Assembly: GCA_023014485.1 (NCBI GenBank)
Contig: JAJOZX010009451.1
Location: forward strand, 62,001 to 126,000
Source: Bathynomus jamesi
Lineage: Eukaryota > Arthropoda > Malacostraca > Isopoda > Cirolanidae
DNA: 64,000 bases
Direction: 5' to 3'
Part shown: piece by piece, positions 36,552-49,855 of the stretch
How the letters are laid out: each line of letters opens with the position of its first letter
Numbering within the stretch: the stretch's first letter is position 1
Notes under the pieces: model-generated
The model's input: only the letters and a program-made list of their open reading frames with translations
What the model was told of the DNA's origin: nothing
The model's database searches: none
Made by a program: the position numbers and the translations under genes

Positions 36552-39500
36552 TGGCGTCTAGTACTCGCACTGCCAACCTGTTATTCATAAAGGACAGGAA
36601 CTCTGGTGTCAATTTCTTGGTTGATACCGGAGCGTCAGTCAGTGCATTCCCTCAAAAATCTGGTCATACGCACTCGGAATCTCCGCCTCTATACGCTGCT
36701 AACGGTTCACGCATACCCACGTACGGTACTCAGTCGCGTGAACTAAACTTGGGCCTTCACCGATCCTTCAAGTGGATTTTCATCTGTGCTCAAGTGCAGC
36801 ATCCCATAATCGGCGCTGACTTCCTCCAGCATTTCAAACTCCTGGTGGATCTTAACAAGCGACGCTTATGCGACCAGGCCACACTGCTTTCTGTTCTTGC
36901 CAAACAGGTTGCCCTTCCGGACGCCTCGAACTCTGCACTTTCCCTCGTTCCCCCTAATTCCATGTACCAGTGCCTTTTCCAACGATATCCAGGAATTCTT
37001 CAACCTATGCAGATGGGTGATACCATTAAGCACACCATTACCCATCACATTACAACAAAAGGTCCCCCTGTGTTTGCAAAACCCAGACGTCTTGCCCCGG
37101 ACAAACTGAAAGCTGCCAAATCGGAATTCCAGCTTATGATAGATCTTGGGATAATAAGACCTTCCAAAAGCAGTTGGTCCTCTCCCCTACACCTGGTCCA
37201 GAAGAAGTCAGGAGACTGGAGACCATGTGGGGATTACCGGTTTTTGAATTCGACAACCATCCCGGACCGATATCCGGTACCAAATGTCCAAGACTTTACT
37301 TCTCTTCTCCACGGCAAATCTATCTTCAGTAAATAGATCTCGTTAAGGCTTTCCACCACATTCCCGTAGAGCCTTCGGATATTCCCAAGACTGCAGTTTG
37401 TACACCATTTGGGTTATTCGAATTTGTGAAGATGCCGTTCGGGCTACGGAATGCTGCGCAAACCTTTCAGAGGTTTATAGATGAGGTCACCAGAGGCTTA
37501 GACTTTGTTTATGCCTACATCGATGATTTGCTTGTGGCCAGCTCAACGGAAGAGGAACATAAGGAACATCTTTCACTCCTCTTTCAACGCTTAGAACAAT
37601 ACGGTGTTACTATTAATGCATCTAAGTGTGTGTTTGCACAGCCAACCTTGGAATTTCTTGGTCACACGATTTCGCAGCACGGAATTACCCCCCTTCAGGA
37701 CAAGTGTGAAGTGATAAAAAATTACCCTATGCCAAATAATCAGCGTGAGTTACGTCGGTTTCTAGGTTTGGTAAATTATTACCACAAGTTCATTAAAAAC
37801 TGTGCCAGTGTTCTTGCTCCTCTACACGCTATGATCACACACAAACGCAAGGTAACGAAATTGTTATGGTGTAGCGATAGTTTACAGGCGTTCGACAATG
37901 CCAAAAATGCTATCAATAGTGCATTGTCTTTGTCATTTCCTATCAGTGATGCCCCCCTAACTCTGACGGTCGATGCATCAGATGTTGCGATCGGTGGAGT
38001 GTTGGAACAAACCATTAACGGTCAACAAGCACCCATCGCGTTTTACTCGAAAAAGCTGCAGCCAGCCCAAACGCGTTATAGTGCTTTCGGACGTGAACTT
38101 CTTGCTATTTACTTAAACGTGAAGCATTTTCAACATTCCTTGAAGGCCGAGAGTTTTGTGTTTTTACCGACCACAAACCTTTGGTCACTGTCTTCAATAA
38201 AAACAGCTGTAACCACTCTCCCAGAGTCATCAGGCAACTCGATTATATCTCGCAATTTACCACAGATATCCGCCACATCAAAGGTGTCTTGAACACTCCA
38301 GCGGATGCACTTTCAAGAATAGAGATTACTTCTGTTACCCTCAGCTCTACACTGTGGAATGCTATTGCACAGGATCAAGATAAGGATACGGAACTACAAG
38401 ACCTGCTCAGAGAAGACTCCACTCACTCACTTTCCCTCAAGAAAATGAGTATGCCAGGATTGTCTGTGCCCCTCTATTGCGACGTATCAACAGCTGCTAT
38501 TCGCCTTTATGTCCCTCCATGTCACAGACAAGCAGTCTTCACGGATCTTCATAACCCCTCCCATCCTGGTATCCGTGCTTCGCAACACCTGGTTACCTCT
38601 CGCTTTGTTTGGCCCTCGATGCGGAAGGATGTCAAACATTGGACCAAAACGTGCCTTGCCTGCCAGCGTGCCAAAGTCCAAAGGCACACCAGGTCCCCCT
38701 TTGACGCATTTCCGCCCCCATCCCAGCGATTTGAGGTAATTCATGTAGACATTGTTGGCCCTCTTCCAGTGATTCAAGGCCAACGTTATCTGCTCACCTG
38801 TCTCGACCGCTTTTCCAGATGGCCTGAAGCCATCCCACTTTCTGATATCCAAGCGGACACTGTTGCAAGAGCCTTTCTTCATGGATGGGTATCAAGATTT
38901 GGATTGCCGACAAAAGTCATCACTGACCAAGGTCGCCAATTTGAGTCTTCGCTTTGGAAGAAGTTTACCAGCTTGTTGGGTACAGTACATGCGCATACCT
39001 GTGCGTATCATCCGCAAGCTAACGGCCTCGTCGAACGCTTCCATCGCCAGCTGAAGTCATCCCTTATGTGTCACGAAGACTCCCATTGGATGGATAAGCT
39101 TCCACTCGTTTTGCTTGGTATTCGCTCTGCATTTAAGAGTGATCTGAAGACTACAGCGGCTGAACTAGTCTATGGAACAACACTGCGGCTACCAGGTGGC
39201 TACTTCACTGCAGGGGATAAGTCATGCGATCCTACGGAATTCGCTCAAACACTTTCCTCTCACATGCAGTCCCTTCAGCCTGTTCCCCCTCGATTGACTA
39301 GCCAACAGAACATCTTTGTTTCCCAGCCCTCCAATCTTGCACCCACGTTTTCGTTCGTGTACCTCTCCCAAAACGGCCTCTCCAATGTCCATATGACGGG
39401 CCCTATGAAGTTCTCCGACGTACGCGCAAATCATTTCTCATCCAGCGCGGTTCCAAGGTCGACAAGGTTTCTATCGATCGTCTTAAGCCTGCGTTTTTGG

Positions 39501-39574
39501 AATCAACCTTAAGCGAGGTACATGTAGCTACCAAAAAGGTCCATGGGAAATCTGTGTCGTTCGGAACTCTTTGA
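36551..39574 (+). pseudogene. pol: pol of E6, three one-base deletions
   Basis: Missing one A at about 37331 (AAAA to AAA, residue about 261, upstream of YIDD), one T at about 38137 (TTT to TT, RNase H) and one C at about 39325 (CCCC to CCC, after the integrase core). Open segments between them cover all domains. Every lesion is a homopolymer contraction. The last falls very close to the position broken in E1, so the GPY/F module is again out of frame. Confidence 0.94.
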
Positions 39575-39585
39575 ACTTCCTCTCT

Positions 39586-39597
39586 GGTGGGGGAGTG
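39586..39597 (+). other. Polypurine tract (E6)
   Basis: GGTGGGGGAGTG abutting the 3' LTR. Confidence 0.75.
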
Positions 39598-40059
39598 TGT
39601 AGTGAATACTCTTATTTTAGTTTCAAGTTAAATGTTAATTTTACCATCTTGAATTTCGGAATAGTATAAATTCATTTTAAATTAGTTACCCCATTATAAT
39701 TCAATTGTGAACCACATTAATACTAATTTATGTATACTATATTATTTTATTGTATGTAAACATAATTAATTATATATCACAATTGTCAGTTAATTATTTA
39801 TATTCAAATATTTATTTTAATCTAATACCATGTCCATTTTACAAATAAACAATAGAAAACCAAGGGTTATATTTTCCACTTTTGGTACTGTCGCAGTTTC
39901 GCCTAACGGACTCAATACGGCTAGTGAGATAATCATGGTTGGCACTTAACTAGCGGCAGTGCTTATGGCTACATCATCCAGGTTAACCTATACCGGATAG
40001 ATGCGCTACGGTCCCAAGCCGTAGCTTGCCTAGGCCAACGACGACGACGTAAACCAACA
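39598..40059 (+). repeat. 3' LTR of E6
   Basis: 462 bp. Two single-base losses (near 39729 and 39935) and C at the diagnostic offset. Confidence 0.96.
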
Positions 40060-42702
40060 CTATGATCGACATTTCAGTGAAATTTTACGTCGATTTTGAA
40101 TTACTTTGGCATTATATTGTTGAAAACAGTAGATAAAGCAGTTTTTTATCAATAGTTTCTTATTCGAATGAAAAATACTGAAAAAGATAAGTTTATGTTT
40201 TATCATAAGAAAATTGCACAAAAAGTGTTCAAAACACGGAGGAAATCACTTTTTGGTACAAAATTTTCATTTCATTAACATCGAATTTTAGTGGTAATTT
40301 TGGACGATTTTTGTCTAGTTTTCGATATATATTGTACAAAACTATAAACTAAAGCACATTATAGCCAAAAATTACTAATTCCAGGTAATATTTTGAAAAA
40401 AATTCAACCGTATAGATGTTAATTTATAGTCCCATTTTCATTTCTAAATCTAAAACTAGGCTAAATGATGCGATTTTTAAGCTAAAATTTGCGTAGTATT
40501 TAATGTTGGTATATATCATTTCATGAATTTCATTCACTTTTACAATATTTTAGGGCTATATTAAAGATTGTCTAAAAATTGGATCATAAAACATGGAAAA
40601 AATCGACTTTTTCCATTAATTTTTTGCCTTACTATGATCGACATTTCAGTGAAATTTTACGTCGATTTTTGAATTACTTTGGCATTATATTGTTGAAAAC
40701 AGTAAGATAAAGCAGTTTTTTATCAATAGCTTCTTATTCGAATGAAAAATATTGAGAAAGATAAGTTTATGTTTTATCTAAGAAAATTGCACAAAAAGTG
40801 CTCAAAACACGGAGGAAATCACTTTTTGGTACAAAATTTTCATTTCATTAACATCGAATTTTAGTGTAATTTTGGACGATTTTTGTCTAGTTTTCGATAT
40901 ATATTGTACAAAACTATAAACTAAAGCGCATTATAGCCAGAAATTACTAATTCCAGTTAAATATTTTGAAAAAAATTCAACCGTATAGATGTTAATTTAT
41001 AGTCCCATTGTCATTTCTAAATCTAAAACTAGGCTAAATGTTGCGATTTTTAAGCTAAAATTTGCGTAGTATTTAATGTTGGTATATATCATTTCATGAA
41101 TTTCATTCACTTTTACAATTTTAGGGCTATATTAAAGATATAAACTATAAACTAAAGCATATTATAGCCAAAAATTACTAATTCCAGTTAAATATTTTGA
41201 AAAAAATTCAACCGTATAGATCCTAATTTATAGTCCCATTTTCATTTCTAAATCTAAAACTAGGCTAAATGATGCGATTTTTAAGCTAAAATTTTCATAG
41301 TATTTAATGTTGGTATATATCATTTCATGAATTTCATTCACTTTTACAATATTTTAGGGCTACATTAAAGATTGTCTAAAAATTGGATCTTAAAACATGG
41401 AAAAAATCGACTTTTTCCACTAATTTTTTGCTTTACTATGATCCACATTTCAGTGAAATTTTACGTCGATTTTTGAATTTCTTTGGCATTATATTGTTGA
41501 AAACAGTAAGATAAAGCAATTTTTATCAATAGTTTTTTATTCGAATGAAAAATATTGAAAAAGATAAGTTCAAGTTTTATCATAAGAAAATTGCACAAAA
41601 AGTGCTCAAAACACGGAGAAAATCAGTTTTTGTAAAATCCAGTTAAATATTTTGAAAAAAATTCAACCGTATAGATGTTAATTTATAGTCCCATTTTCAT
41701 TTCTAAATCTAAAACTAGGCTAAATGATGCGATTTTTAAGCTAAAATTTGCGTAGTATTTAATGTTGGTATATATCATTTCATGAATTTCATTCACTTTT
41801 ACAATATTTTAGTGCTATATTAAAGATTGTCTAAAAATTGGATCATAAAACATGGAAAAAATCGACTTTTTCCATTAATTTTTTGCCTTACTATGATCGA
41901 CATTTCAGTGAAATTTTACGTCGATTTTTGAATTACTTTGGCATTATATTGTTGAAAACAGTAAGATAAAGCAGTTTTTTATCAATAGCTTCTTATTCGA
42001 ATGAAAAATATTGAGAAAGATAAGTTTATGTTTTATCATAAGAAAATTGCACAAAAAGTGTTCAAAACACGGAGGAAATCACTTTTTGGTACAAAATTTT
42101 CATTTCATTAACATCGAATTTTAGTGGTAATTTTGGACAATTTTTGTCTAGTTTTCGATATATATTGTACAAAACTATAAACTAAAGCGCATTATAGCCA
42201 GAAATTACTAATTCCAGTTAAATATTTTGAAAAAAATTCAACCGTATAGATGTTAATTTATAGTCCCATTGTCATTTCTAAATCTAAAACTAGGCTAAAT
42301 GTTGCGATTTTTAAGCTAAAATTTGCGTAGTATTTAATGTTGGTATATATCATTTCATGAATTTCATTCACTTTTACAATATTTTAGGGCTATATTAAAG
42401 ATATAAACTATAAACTAAAGCACATTATAGCCAAAAATTACTAATTCCAGTTAAATATTTTGAAAAAAATTCAACCGTATAGATGTTAATTTATAGTCCC
42501 ATTTTCATTTCTAAATCTAAAAATAGGCTAAATGATCCGATTTTTAAGCTAAAATTTGTGTAGTATTTAATGTTGGTATATATCATTTCACGAATTTCAT
42601 TCACTTTTACAATATTTTAGGGCTACATTAAAGATTGTCTAAAAATTGGATCTTAAAACATGGAAAAAATCGACTTTTTCCAGGAATTTTTTGCCTTACT
42701 AT
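40060..42702. repeat. Satellite array, block S7
   Basis: 2643 bp. Junctions at 40060, 40632, 41436, 41891 and 42699 give 572, 804, 455 and 808 bp. The 455-bp monomer has its deletion junction near 41632 (TTTTGTAAAATCCAG), nearly the same breakpoint as in S6. A diverged junction ATCCAC (for ATCGAC) lies near 41440. No gene seen. Confidence 0.94.
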
Positions 42703-43166
42703 TGTAGTGAATACTCTTATTTTAGTTTCAAGTTAAATGTTAATTTTACCATCTTGAATTTCGGAATAGTATAAATTCATTTTAAATTAGTTACCCCATT
42801 ATAATTCAATTGTGAACCACATTAATACTAATTTTATGTATACTATATTATTTTATTGTATGTAAACATAATTAATTATATATCACAATTGTCAGTTAAT
42901 TATTTATATTCAAATATTTATTTTAATCTAATACCATGTCCATTTTACAAATAAACAATAGAAAACCAAGGGTTATATTTTCCACTTTTGGTACTGTCGC
43001 AGTTTCGCCTAACGGACTCAATACGGCTAGTGAGATAATCACTGGTTGGCACTTAACTAGCGGCAGTGCTTATGGCTACATCATCCAGGTTAACCTATAC
43101 CGGATAGATGCGCTACGGTCCCAAGCCGTAGCTTGCCTAGGTCAACGACGACGACGTAAACCAACA
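42703..43166 (+). repeat. 5' LTR of E7
   Basis: 464 bp with T at the diagnostic offset. Confidence 0.97.
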
Positions 43167-43168
43167 AT

Positions 43169-43179
43169 TGGTGACCCCG
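43169..43179 (+). other. Primer-binding site, tRNA-Trp type (E7)
   Basis: TGGTGACCCCG two bases after the LTR. Confidence 0.8.
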
Positions 43180-43201
43180 GAGCTGGATTACCCCTTTTAC
43201 C

Positions 43202-43332
43202 CGAATGACTAGGACTAGACTGTAATGTCGTTCGTGAACCCCTCACCCGAACGACTAGGACTAGACGTAACGTCGTTCGTGCCCATCACCCCCTTCACCC
43301 GAGCGACTAGGACCAGACTGTAATGTCGCTCG
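43202..43332 (+). repeat. Leader hairpin array, three units (E7)
   Basis: Units at 43202, 43248 and 43300. The first interval is shortened to 46 bp by losses between the hairpins, and the second unit lost one loop base. All arms remain paired. Confidence 0.83.
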
Positions 43333-43445
43333 TGCCCTCTGCCCCTCACCCCTGCCCGTGCGCTCTGTGCCTGCGCTCGTCTCAACCTCCACTCCTTCGT
43401 TGGTAACCTGTCGTCTTGCTTGTACGTCAGCAAGCATAGGAGAAG

Positions 43446-44210
43446 ATGCCTGACGACGCTGGTGCCATCTCCCACTTGAGCGTAAAGCTCCCCGTCTTCT
43501 GGCCGGGTGATCCATTTATTTGGTTCCACCAAGTGGAAACACAATTCAACTTGGGAAGGATCACCGCTAGCAGGACGAAATACGATCATGTTTTGTCCTC
43601 TCTACCAGCGAGCATCATCTCTGAAGTCCGTGACGTCATCGTGTCTACTTCCACGAGTGAGGACCCATACAACGATCTGAAGTCTGCCATCCTGTGCCGC
43701 ACCACTGTCTCCGAGCGTGAGAAAGTACATCAGTTAATCTCAAAAGAAGAACTTGGAGACCGTAAGCCCACTCAAATGCTGAGGGCTATGCAGTGCGCTC
43801 TAGGCGAACGCGCACAAACCTTCGATAAGGACATCTTTAGACAGTTGTTCTTGCAGAAACTTCCTCCATCAGCTCAGCGTGTCTTGGCCACTATGGATCC
43901 TGCTACTCCAGTTGATAAACTAGCAGAAACTGCCGACAAAGTAGTGGAGATTGACACAGCTCCGGTCAACAACGTGAACACACAATTGGAACTGGAGTTG
44001 AAAGTGAAAGAGTTAAGTCAACAACTCAACCACGTTTGTTCTCTGCTACAAAATCAACGGCAAAGAAGCCATTCTCGGTCAAGATTTACGAAGAGGCATC
44101 GTTCGAGTTCCGGGAAGATCTGCTTCTACCACTCAAAATTTGGAAGGAAGGCTAGGAAGTGCATCTCCCCTTGCAATTTTTCGTCGGAAAACCCCAGCAG
44201 CGAGTCCTAA
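43446..44210 (+). CDS. gag: Gag protein, E7
   Basis: Intact 254 aa with Val94 and the C-H-C-C knuckle. By inspection the same protein as in E2, E4 and E8, followed by the TAATG junction with pol. Confidence 0.93.
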   Translation: MPDDAGAISHLSVKLPVFWPGDPFIWFHQVETQFNLGRITASRTKYDHVLSSLPASIISEVRDVIVSTSTSEDPYNDLKSAILCRTTVSEREKVHQLISKEELGDRKPTQMLRAMQCALGERAQTFDKDIFRQLFLQKLPPSAQRVLATMDPATPVDKLAETADKVVEIDTAPVNNVNTQLELELKVKELSQQLNHVCSLLQNQRQRSHSRSRFTKRHRSSSGKICFYHSKFGRKARKCISPCNFSSENPSSES

Positions 44211-47200
44211 TGGCGTCTAGTACTCGCACTGCCAACCTGTTATTCATAAAGGACAGGAACTCTGGTGTCAATTTCTTGGTTGATACCGGAGCGTCAGTCA
44301 GTGCATTCCCTCAAAAATCTGGTCATACGCACTCGGAATCTCCGCCTCTATACGCTGCTAACGGTTCACGCATACCCACGTACGGTACTCAGTCGCGTGA
44401 ACTAAACTTGGGCCTTCACCGATCCTTCAAGTGGATTTTCATCTGTGCTCAAGTGCAGCATCCCATAATCGGCGCTGACTTCCTCCAGCATTTCAAACTC
44501 CTGGTGGATCTTAACAAGCGACGCTTATGCGACCAGGCCACACTGCTTTCTGTTCTTGCCAAACAGGTTGCCCTTCCGGACGCCTCGAACTCTGCACTTT
44601 CCCTCGTTCCCCCTAATTCCATGTACCAGTGCCTTTTCCAACGATATCCAGGAATTCTTCAACCTATGCAGATGGGTGATACCATTAAGCACACCATTAC
44701 CCATCACATTACAACAAAAGGTCCCCCTGTGTTTGCAAAACCCAGACGTCTTGCCCCGGACAAACTGAAAGCTGCCAAATCGGAATTCCAGCTTATGATA
44801 GATCTTGGGATAATAAGACCTTCCAAAAGCAGTTGGTCCTCTCCCCTACACCTGGTCCAGAAGAAGTCAGGAGACTGGAGACCATGTGGGGATTACCGGT
44901 TTTTGAATTCGACAACCATCCCGGACCGATATCCGGTACCAAATGTCCAAGACTTTACTTCTCTTCTCCACGGCAAATCTATCTTCAGTAAAATAGATCT
45001 CGTTAAGGCTTTCCACCACATTCCCGTAGAGCCTTCGGATATTCCCAAGACTGCAGTTTGTACACCATTTGGGTTATTCGAATTTGTGAAGATGCCGTTC
45101 GGGCTACGGAATGCTGCGCAAACCTTTCAGAGGTTTATAGATGAGGTCACCAGAGGCTTAGACTTTGTTTATGCCTACATCGATGATTTGCTTGTGGCCA
45201 GCTCAACGGAAGAGGAACATAAGGAACATCTTTCACTCCTCTTTCAACGCTTAGAACAATACGGTGTTACTATTAATGCATCTAAGTGTGTGTTTGCACA
45301 GCCAACCTTGGAATTTCTTGGTCACACGATTTCGCAGCACGGAATTACCCCCCTTCAGGACAAGTGTGAAGTGATAAAAAATTACCCTATGCCAAATAAT
45401 CAGCGTGAGTTACGTCGGTTTCTAGGTTTGGTAAATTATTACCACAAGTTCATTAAAAACTGTGCCAGTGTTCTTGCTCCTCTACACGCTATGATCACAC
45501 ACAAACGCAAGGTAACGAAATTGTTATGGTGTAGCGATAGTTTACAGGCGTTCGACAATGCCAAAAATGCTATCAATAGTGCATTGTCTTTGTCATTTCC
45601 TATCAGTGATGCCCCCCTAACTCTGACGGTCGATGCATCAGATGTTGCGATCGGTGGAGTGTTGGAACAAACCATTAACGGTCAACAAGCACCCATCGCG
45701 TTTTACTCGAAAAAGCTGCAGCCAGCCCAAACGCGTTATAGTGCTTTCGGACGTGAACTTCTTGCTATTTACTTAAACGTGAAGCATTTTCAACATTTCC
45801 TTGAAGGCCGAGAGTTTTGTGTTTTTACCGACCACAAACCTTTGGTCACTGTCTTCAATAAAAACAGCTGTAACCACTCTCCCAGAGTCATCAGGCAACT
45901 CGATTATATCTCGCAATTTACCACAGATATCCGCCACATCAAAGGTGTCTTGAACACTCCAGCGGATGCACTTTCAAGAATAGAGATTACTTCTGTTACC
46001 CTCAGCTCTACACTGTGGAATGCTATTGCACAGGATCAAGATAAGGATACGGAACTACAAGACCTGCTCAGAGAAGACTCCACTCACTCACTTTCCCTCA
46101 AGAAAATGAGTATGCCAGGATTGTCTGTGCCCCTCTATTGCGACGTATCAACAGCTGCTATTCGCCTTTATGTCCCTCCATGTCACAGACAAGCAGTCTT
46201 CACGGATCTTCATAACCCCTCCCATCCTGGTATCCGTGCTTCGCAACACCTGGTTACCTCTCGCTTTGTTTGGCCCTCGATGCGGAAGGATGTCAAACAT
46301 TGGACCAAAACGTGCCTTGCCTGCCAGCGTGCCAAAGTCCAAAGGCACACCAGGTCCCCCTTTGACGCATTTCCGCCCCCATCCCAGCGATTTGAGGTAA
46401 TTCATGTAGACATTGTTGGCCCTCTTCCAGTGATTCAAGGCCAACGTTATCTGCTCACCTGTCTCGACCGCTTTTCCAGATGGCCTGAAGCCATCCCACT
46501 TTCTGATATCCAAGCGGACACTGTTGCAAGAGCCTTTCTTCATGGATGGGTATCAAGATTTGGATTGCCGACAAAAGTCATCACTGACCAAGGTCGCCAA
46601 TTTGAGTCTTCGCTTTGGAAGAAGTTTACCAGCTTGTTGGGTACAGTACATGCGCATACCTGTGCGTATCATCCGCAAGCTAACGGCCTCGTCGAACGCT
46701 TCCATCGCCAGCTGAAGTCATCCCTTATGTGTCACGAAGACTCCCATTGGATGGATAAGCTTCCACTCGTTTTGCTTGGTATTCGCTCTGCATTTAAGAG
46801 TGATCTGAAGACTACAGCGGCTGAACTAGTCTATGGAACAACACTGCGGCTACCAGGTGGCTACTTCACTGCAGGGGATAAGTCATGCGATCCTACGGAA
46901 TTCGCTCAAACACTTTCCTCTCACATGCAGTCCCTTCAGCCTGTTCCCCCTCGATTGACTAGCCAACAGAACATCTTTGTTTCCCCAGCCCTCCAATCTT
47001 GCACCCACGTTTTCGTTCGTGTACCTCTCCCAAAACGGCCTCTCCAATGTCCATATGACGGGCCCTATGAAGTTCTCCGACGTACGCGCAAATCATTTCT
47101 CATCCAGCGCGGTTCCAAGGTCGACAAGGTTTCTATCGATCGTCTTAAGCCTGCGTTTTTGGAATCAACCTTAAGCGAGGTACATGTAGCTACCAAAAAG

Positions 47201-47236
47201 GTCCATGGGAAATCTGTGTCGTTCGGAACTCTTTGA
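44210..47236 (+). CDS. pol: Pol polyprotein, E7
   Basis: Intact 1008 aa with Thr235. DTGA, YIDD, the RNase H quartet, the H-H-C-C and D,D-35-E residues and GPY/F are all present at the residue numbers given for E2. It differs from E2 at residue 235 only, as far as I can see. Confidence 0.97.
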   Translation: MASSTRTANLLFIKDRNSGVNFLVDTGASVSAFPQKSGHTHSESPPLYAANGSRIPTYGTQSRELNLGLHRSFKWIFICAQVQHPIIGADFLQHFKLLVDLNKRRLCDQATLLSVLAKQVALPDASNSALSLVPPNSMYQCLFQRYPGILQPMQMGDTIKHTITHHITTKGPPVFAKPRRLAPDKLKAAKSEFQLMIDLGIIRPSKSSWSSPLHLVQKKSGDWRPCGDYRFLNSTTIPDRYPVPNVQDFTSLLHGKSIFSKIDLVKAFHHIPVEPSDIPKTAVCTPFGLFEFVKMPFGLRNAAQTFQRFIDEVTRGLDFVYAYIDDLLVASSTEEEHKEHLSLLFQRLEQYGVTINASKCVFAQPTLEFLGHTISQHGITPLQDKCEVIKNYPMPNNQRELRRFLGLVNYYHKFIKNCASVLAPLHAMITHKRKVTKLLWCSDSLQAFDNAKNAINSALSLSFPISDAPLTLTVDASDVAIGGVLEQTINGQQAPIAFYSKKLQPAQTRYSAFGRELLAIYLNVKHFQHFLEGREFCVFTDHKPLVTVFNKNSCNHSPRVIRQLDYISQFTTDIRHIKGVLNTPADALSRIEITSVTLSSTLWNAIAQDQDKDTELQDLLREDSTHSLSLKKMSMPGLSVPLYCDVSTAAIRLYVPPCHRQAVFTDLHNPSHPGIRASQHLVTSRFVWPSMRKDVKHWTKTCLACQRAKVQRHTRSPFDAFPPPSQRFEVIHVDIVGPLPVIQGQRYLLTCLDRFSRWPEAIPLSDIQADTVARAFLHGWVSRFGLPTKVITDQGRQFESSLWKKFTSLLGTVHAHTCAYHPQANGLVERFHRQLKSSLMCHEDSHWMDKLPLVLLGIRSAFKSDLKTTAAELVYGTTLRLPGGYFTAGDKSCDPTEFAQTLSSHMQSLQPVPPRLTSQQNIFVSPALQSCTHVFVRVPLPKRPLQCPYDGPYEVLRRTRKSFLIQRGSKVDKVSIDRLKPAFLESTLSEVHVATKKVHGKSVSFGTL

Positions 47237-47247
47237 ACTTCCTCTCT

Positions 47248-47259
47248 GGTGGGGGAGTG
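47248..47259 (+). other. Polypurine tract (E7)
   Basis: GGTGGGGGAGTG abutting the 3' LTR. Confidence 0.75.
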
Positions 47260-47723
47260 TGTAGTGAATACTCTTATTTTAGTTTCAAGTTAAATGTTAA
47301 TTTTACCATCTTGAATTTCGGAATAGTATAAATTCATTTTAAATTAGTTACCCCATTATAATTCAATTGTGAACCACATTAATACTAATTTTATGTATAC
47401 TATATTATTTTATTGTATGTAAACATAATTAATTATATATCACAATTGTCAGTTAATTATTTATATTCAAATATTTATTTTAATCTAATACCATGTCCAT
47501 TTTACAAATAAACAATAGAAAACCAAGGGTTATATTTTCCACTTTTGGTACTGTCGCAGTTTCGCCTAACGGACTCAATACGGCTAGTGAGATAATCACT
47601 GGTTGGCACTTAACTAGCGGCAGTGCTTATGGCTACATCATCCAGGTTAACCTATACCGGATAGATGCGCTACGGTCCCAAGCCGTAGCTTGCCTAGGCC
47701 AACGACGACGACGTAAACCAACA
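47260..47723 (+). repeat. 3' LTR of E7
   Basis: 464 bp with C at the diagnostic offset. Confidence 0.97.
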
Positions 47724-49104
47724 CTATGATCGACATTTCAGTGAAATTTTACGTCGATTTTTGAATTACTTTGGCATTATATTGTTGAAAACAGTAGATA
47801 AAGCAGTTTTTTATCAATAGTTTCTTATTCGAATGAAAAATACTGAAAAAGATAAGTTTATGTTTTATCATAAGAAAATTGCACAAAAAGTGTTCAAAAC
47901 ACGGAGGAAATCACTTTTTGGTACAAAATTTTCATTTCATTAACATCGAATTTTAGTGGTAATTTTGGACGATTTTTGTCTAGTTTTCGATATATATTGT
48001 ACAAAACTATAAACTAAAGCACATTATAGCCAAAAATTACTAATTCCAGGTAATATTTTGAAAAAAATTCAACCGTATAGATGTTAATTTATAGTCCCAT
48101 TTTCATTTCTAAATCTAAAACTAGGCTAAATGATGCGATTTTTAAGCTAAAATTTGCGTAGTATTTAATGTTGGTATATATCATTTCATGAATTTCATTC
48201 ACTTTTACAATATTTTAGGGCTATATTAAAGATTGTCTAAAAATTGGATCATAAAACATGGAAAAAATCGACTTTTTCCATTAATTTTTTGCCTTACTAT
48301 GATCGACATTTCAGTGAAATTTTACGTCGATTTTTGAATTACTTTGGCATTATATTGTTGAAAACAGTAAGATAAAGCAGTTTTTTATCAATAGCTTCTT
48401 ATTCGAATGAAAAATATTGAGAAAGATAAGTTTATGTTTTATCATAAGAAAATTGCACAAAAAGTGTTCAAAACACGGAGGAAATCACTTTTTGGTACAA
48501 AATTTTCATTTCATTAACATCGAATTTTAGTGTAATTTTGGACAATTTTTGTCTAGTTTTCGATATATATTGTACAAAACTATAAACTAAAGCGCATTAT
48601 AGCCAGAAATTACTAATTCCAGTTAAATATTTTGAAAAAAATTCAACCGTATAGATGTTAATTTATAGTCCCATTTCATTTCTAAATCTAAAACTAGGCT
48701 AAATGTTGCGATTTTTAAGCTAAAATTTGCGTAGTATTTAATGTTGGTATATATCATTTCATGAATTTCATTCACTTTTACAATATTTAGGGCTATATTA
48801 AAGATATAAACTATAAACTAAAGCACATTATAGCCAAAAATTACTAATTCCAGTTAAATATTTTGAAAAAAATTCAACCGTATAGATGTTAATTTATAGT
48901 CCCATTTTCATTTCTAAATCTAAAAATAGGCTAAATGATCCGATTTTTAAGCTAAAATTTGTGTAGTATTTAATGTTGGTATATATCATTTCACGAATTT
49001 CATTCACTTTTACAATATTTTAGGGCTACATTAAAGATTGTCTAAAAATTGGATCTTAAAACATGGAAAAAATCGACTTTTTCCAGAATTTTTTGCCTTA
49101 CTAT
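47724..49104. repeat. Satellite array, block S8 (clean dimer unit)
   Basis: 1381 bp, the minimal spacer: one 573-bp monomer (47724-48296) and one 804-bp monomer (48297-49100). An unoccupied type I site (ACTT) lies at 48487-48490. Inverted repeats flank the CTAT junction: arms ATGGAAAAA and TTTTTCCAT at 48258-48281, and ATCGAC/GTCGAT around ATTTCAGTGAAAT at 48302-48331. No gene seen. Confidence 0.96.
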
Positions 49105-49568
49105 TGTAGTGAATACTCTTATTTTAGTTTCAAGTTAAATGTTAATTTTACCATCTTGAATTTCGGAATAGTATAAATTCATTTTAAATTAGTTACCCCA
49201 TTATAATTCAATTGTGAACCACATTAATACTAATTTTATGTATACTATATTATTTTATTGTATGTAAACATAATTAATTATATATCACAATTGTCAGTTA
49301 ATTATTTATATTCAAATATTTATTTTAATCTAATACCATGTCCATTTTACAAATAAACAATAGAAAACCAAGGGTTATATTTTCCACTTTTGGTACTGTC
49401 GCAGTTTCGCCTAACGGACTCAATACGGCTAGTGAGATAATCACTGGTTGGCACTTAACTAGCGGCAGTGCTTATGGCTACATCATCCAGGTTAACCTAT
49501 ACCGGATAGATGCGCTACGGTCCCAAGCCGTAGCTTGCCTAGGTCAACGACGACGACGTAAACCAACA
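49105..49568 (+). repeat. 5' LTR of E8
   Basis: 464 bp with T at the diagnostic offset. Confidence 0.97.
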
Positions 49569-49570
49569 AT

Positions 49571-49581
49571 TGGTGACCCCG
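49571..49581 (+). other. Primer-binding site, tRNA-Trp type (E8)
   Basis: TGGTGACCCCG two bases after the LTR. Confidence 0.8.
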
Positions 49582-49603
49582 GAGCTGGATTACCCCTTTT
49601 ACC

Positions 49604-49742
49604 CGAATGACTAGGACTAGACTGTAATGTCGTTCGTGCCCATCACCCCCTTCACCCGAACGACTAGGACTAGACTGTAACGTCGTTCGTGCCCATCACC
49701 CCCTTCACCCGAGCGACTAGGACCAGACTGTAATGTCGCTCG
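49604..49742 (+). repeat. Leader hairpin array, three units (E8)
   Basis: Units at 49604, 49657 and 49710, exactly 53 bp apart. In order the arms are G-U wobble, A/T-type and G/C-type. Confidence 0.86.
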
Positions 49743-49855
49743 TGCCCTCTGCCCCTCACCCCTGCCCGTGCGCTCTGTGCCTGCGCTCGTCTCAACCTCC
49801 ACTCCTTCGTTGGTAACCTGTCGTCTTGCTTGTACGTCAGCAAGCATAGGAGAAG

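Larger units (their letters stand above)
35044..40059 (+). mobile_element. LTR retrotransposon E6 (type II, gag intact, pol with three frameshifts)
   Basis: 5016 bp between CTAT (35040-35043) and CTAT (40060-40063). It has three leader units, the first worn. Gag Leu94 is shared with E9. Confidence 0.97.
42703..47723 (+). mobile_element. LTR retrotransposon E7 (type II, intact)
   Basis: 5021 bp, CTAT on both sides (42699-42702 and 47724-47727), with open gag and pol. It begins the regular 6.4-kb part of the array (E7 to E8 start distance 6402 bp). Confidence 0.98.

Noticed and set aside
47724..49104. Hammerhead ribozyme in the satellite, as in some schistosome satellites
   Set aside because: I looked for the conserved CTGATGA core and paired GAAA and found neither in the monomers.
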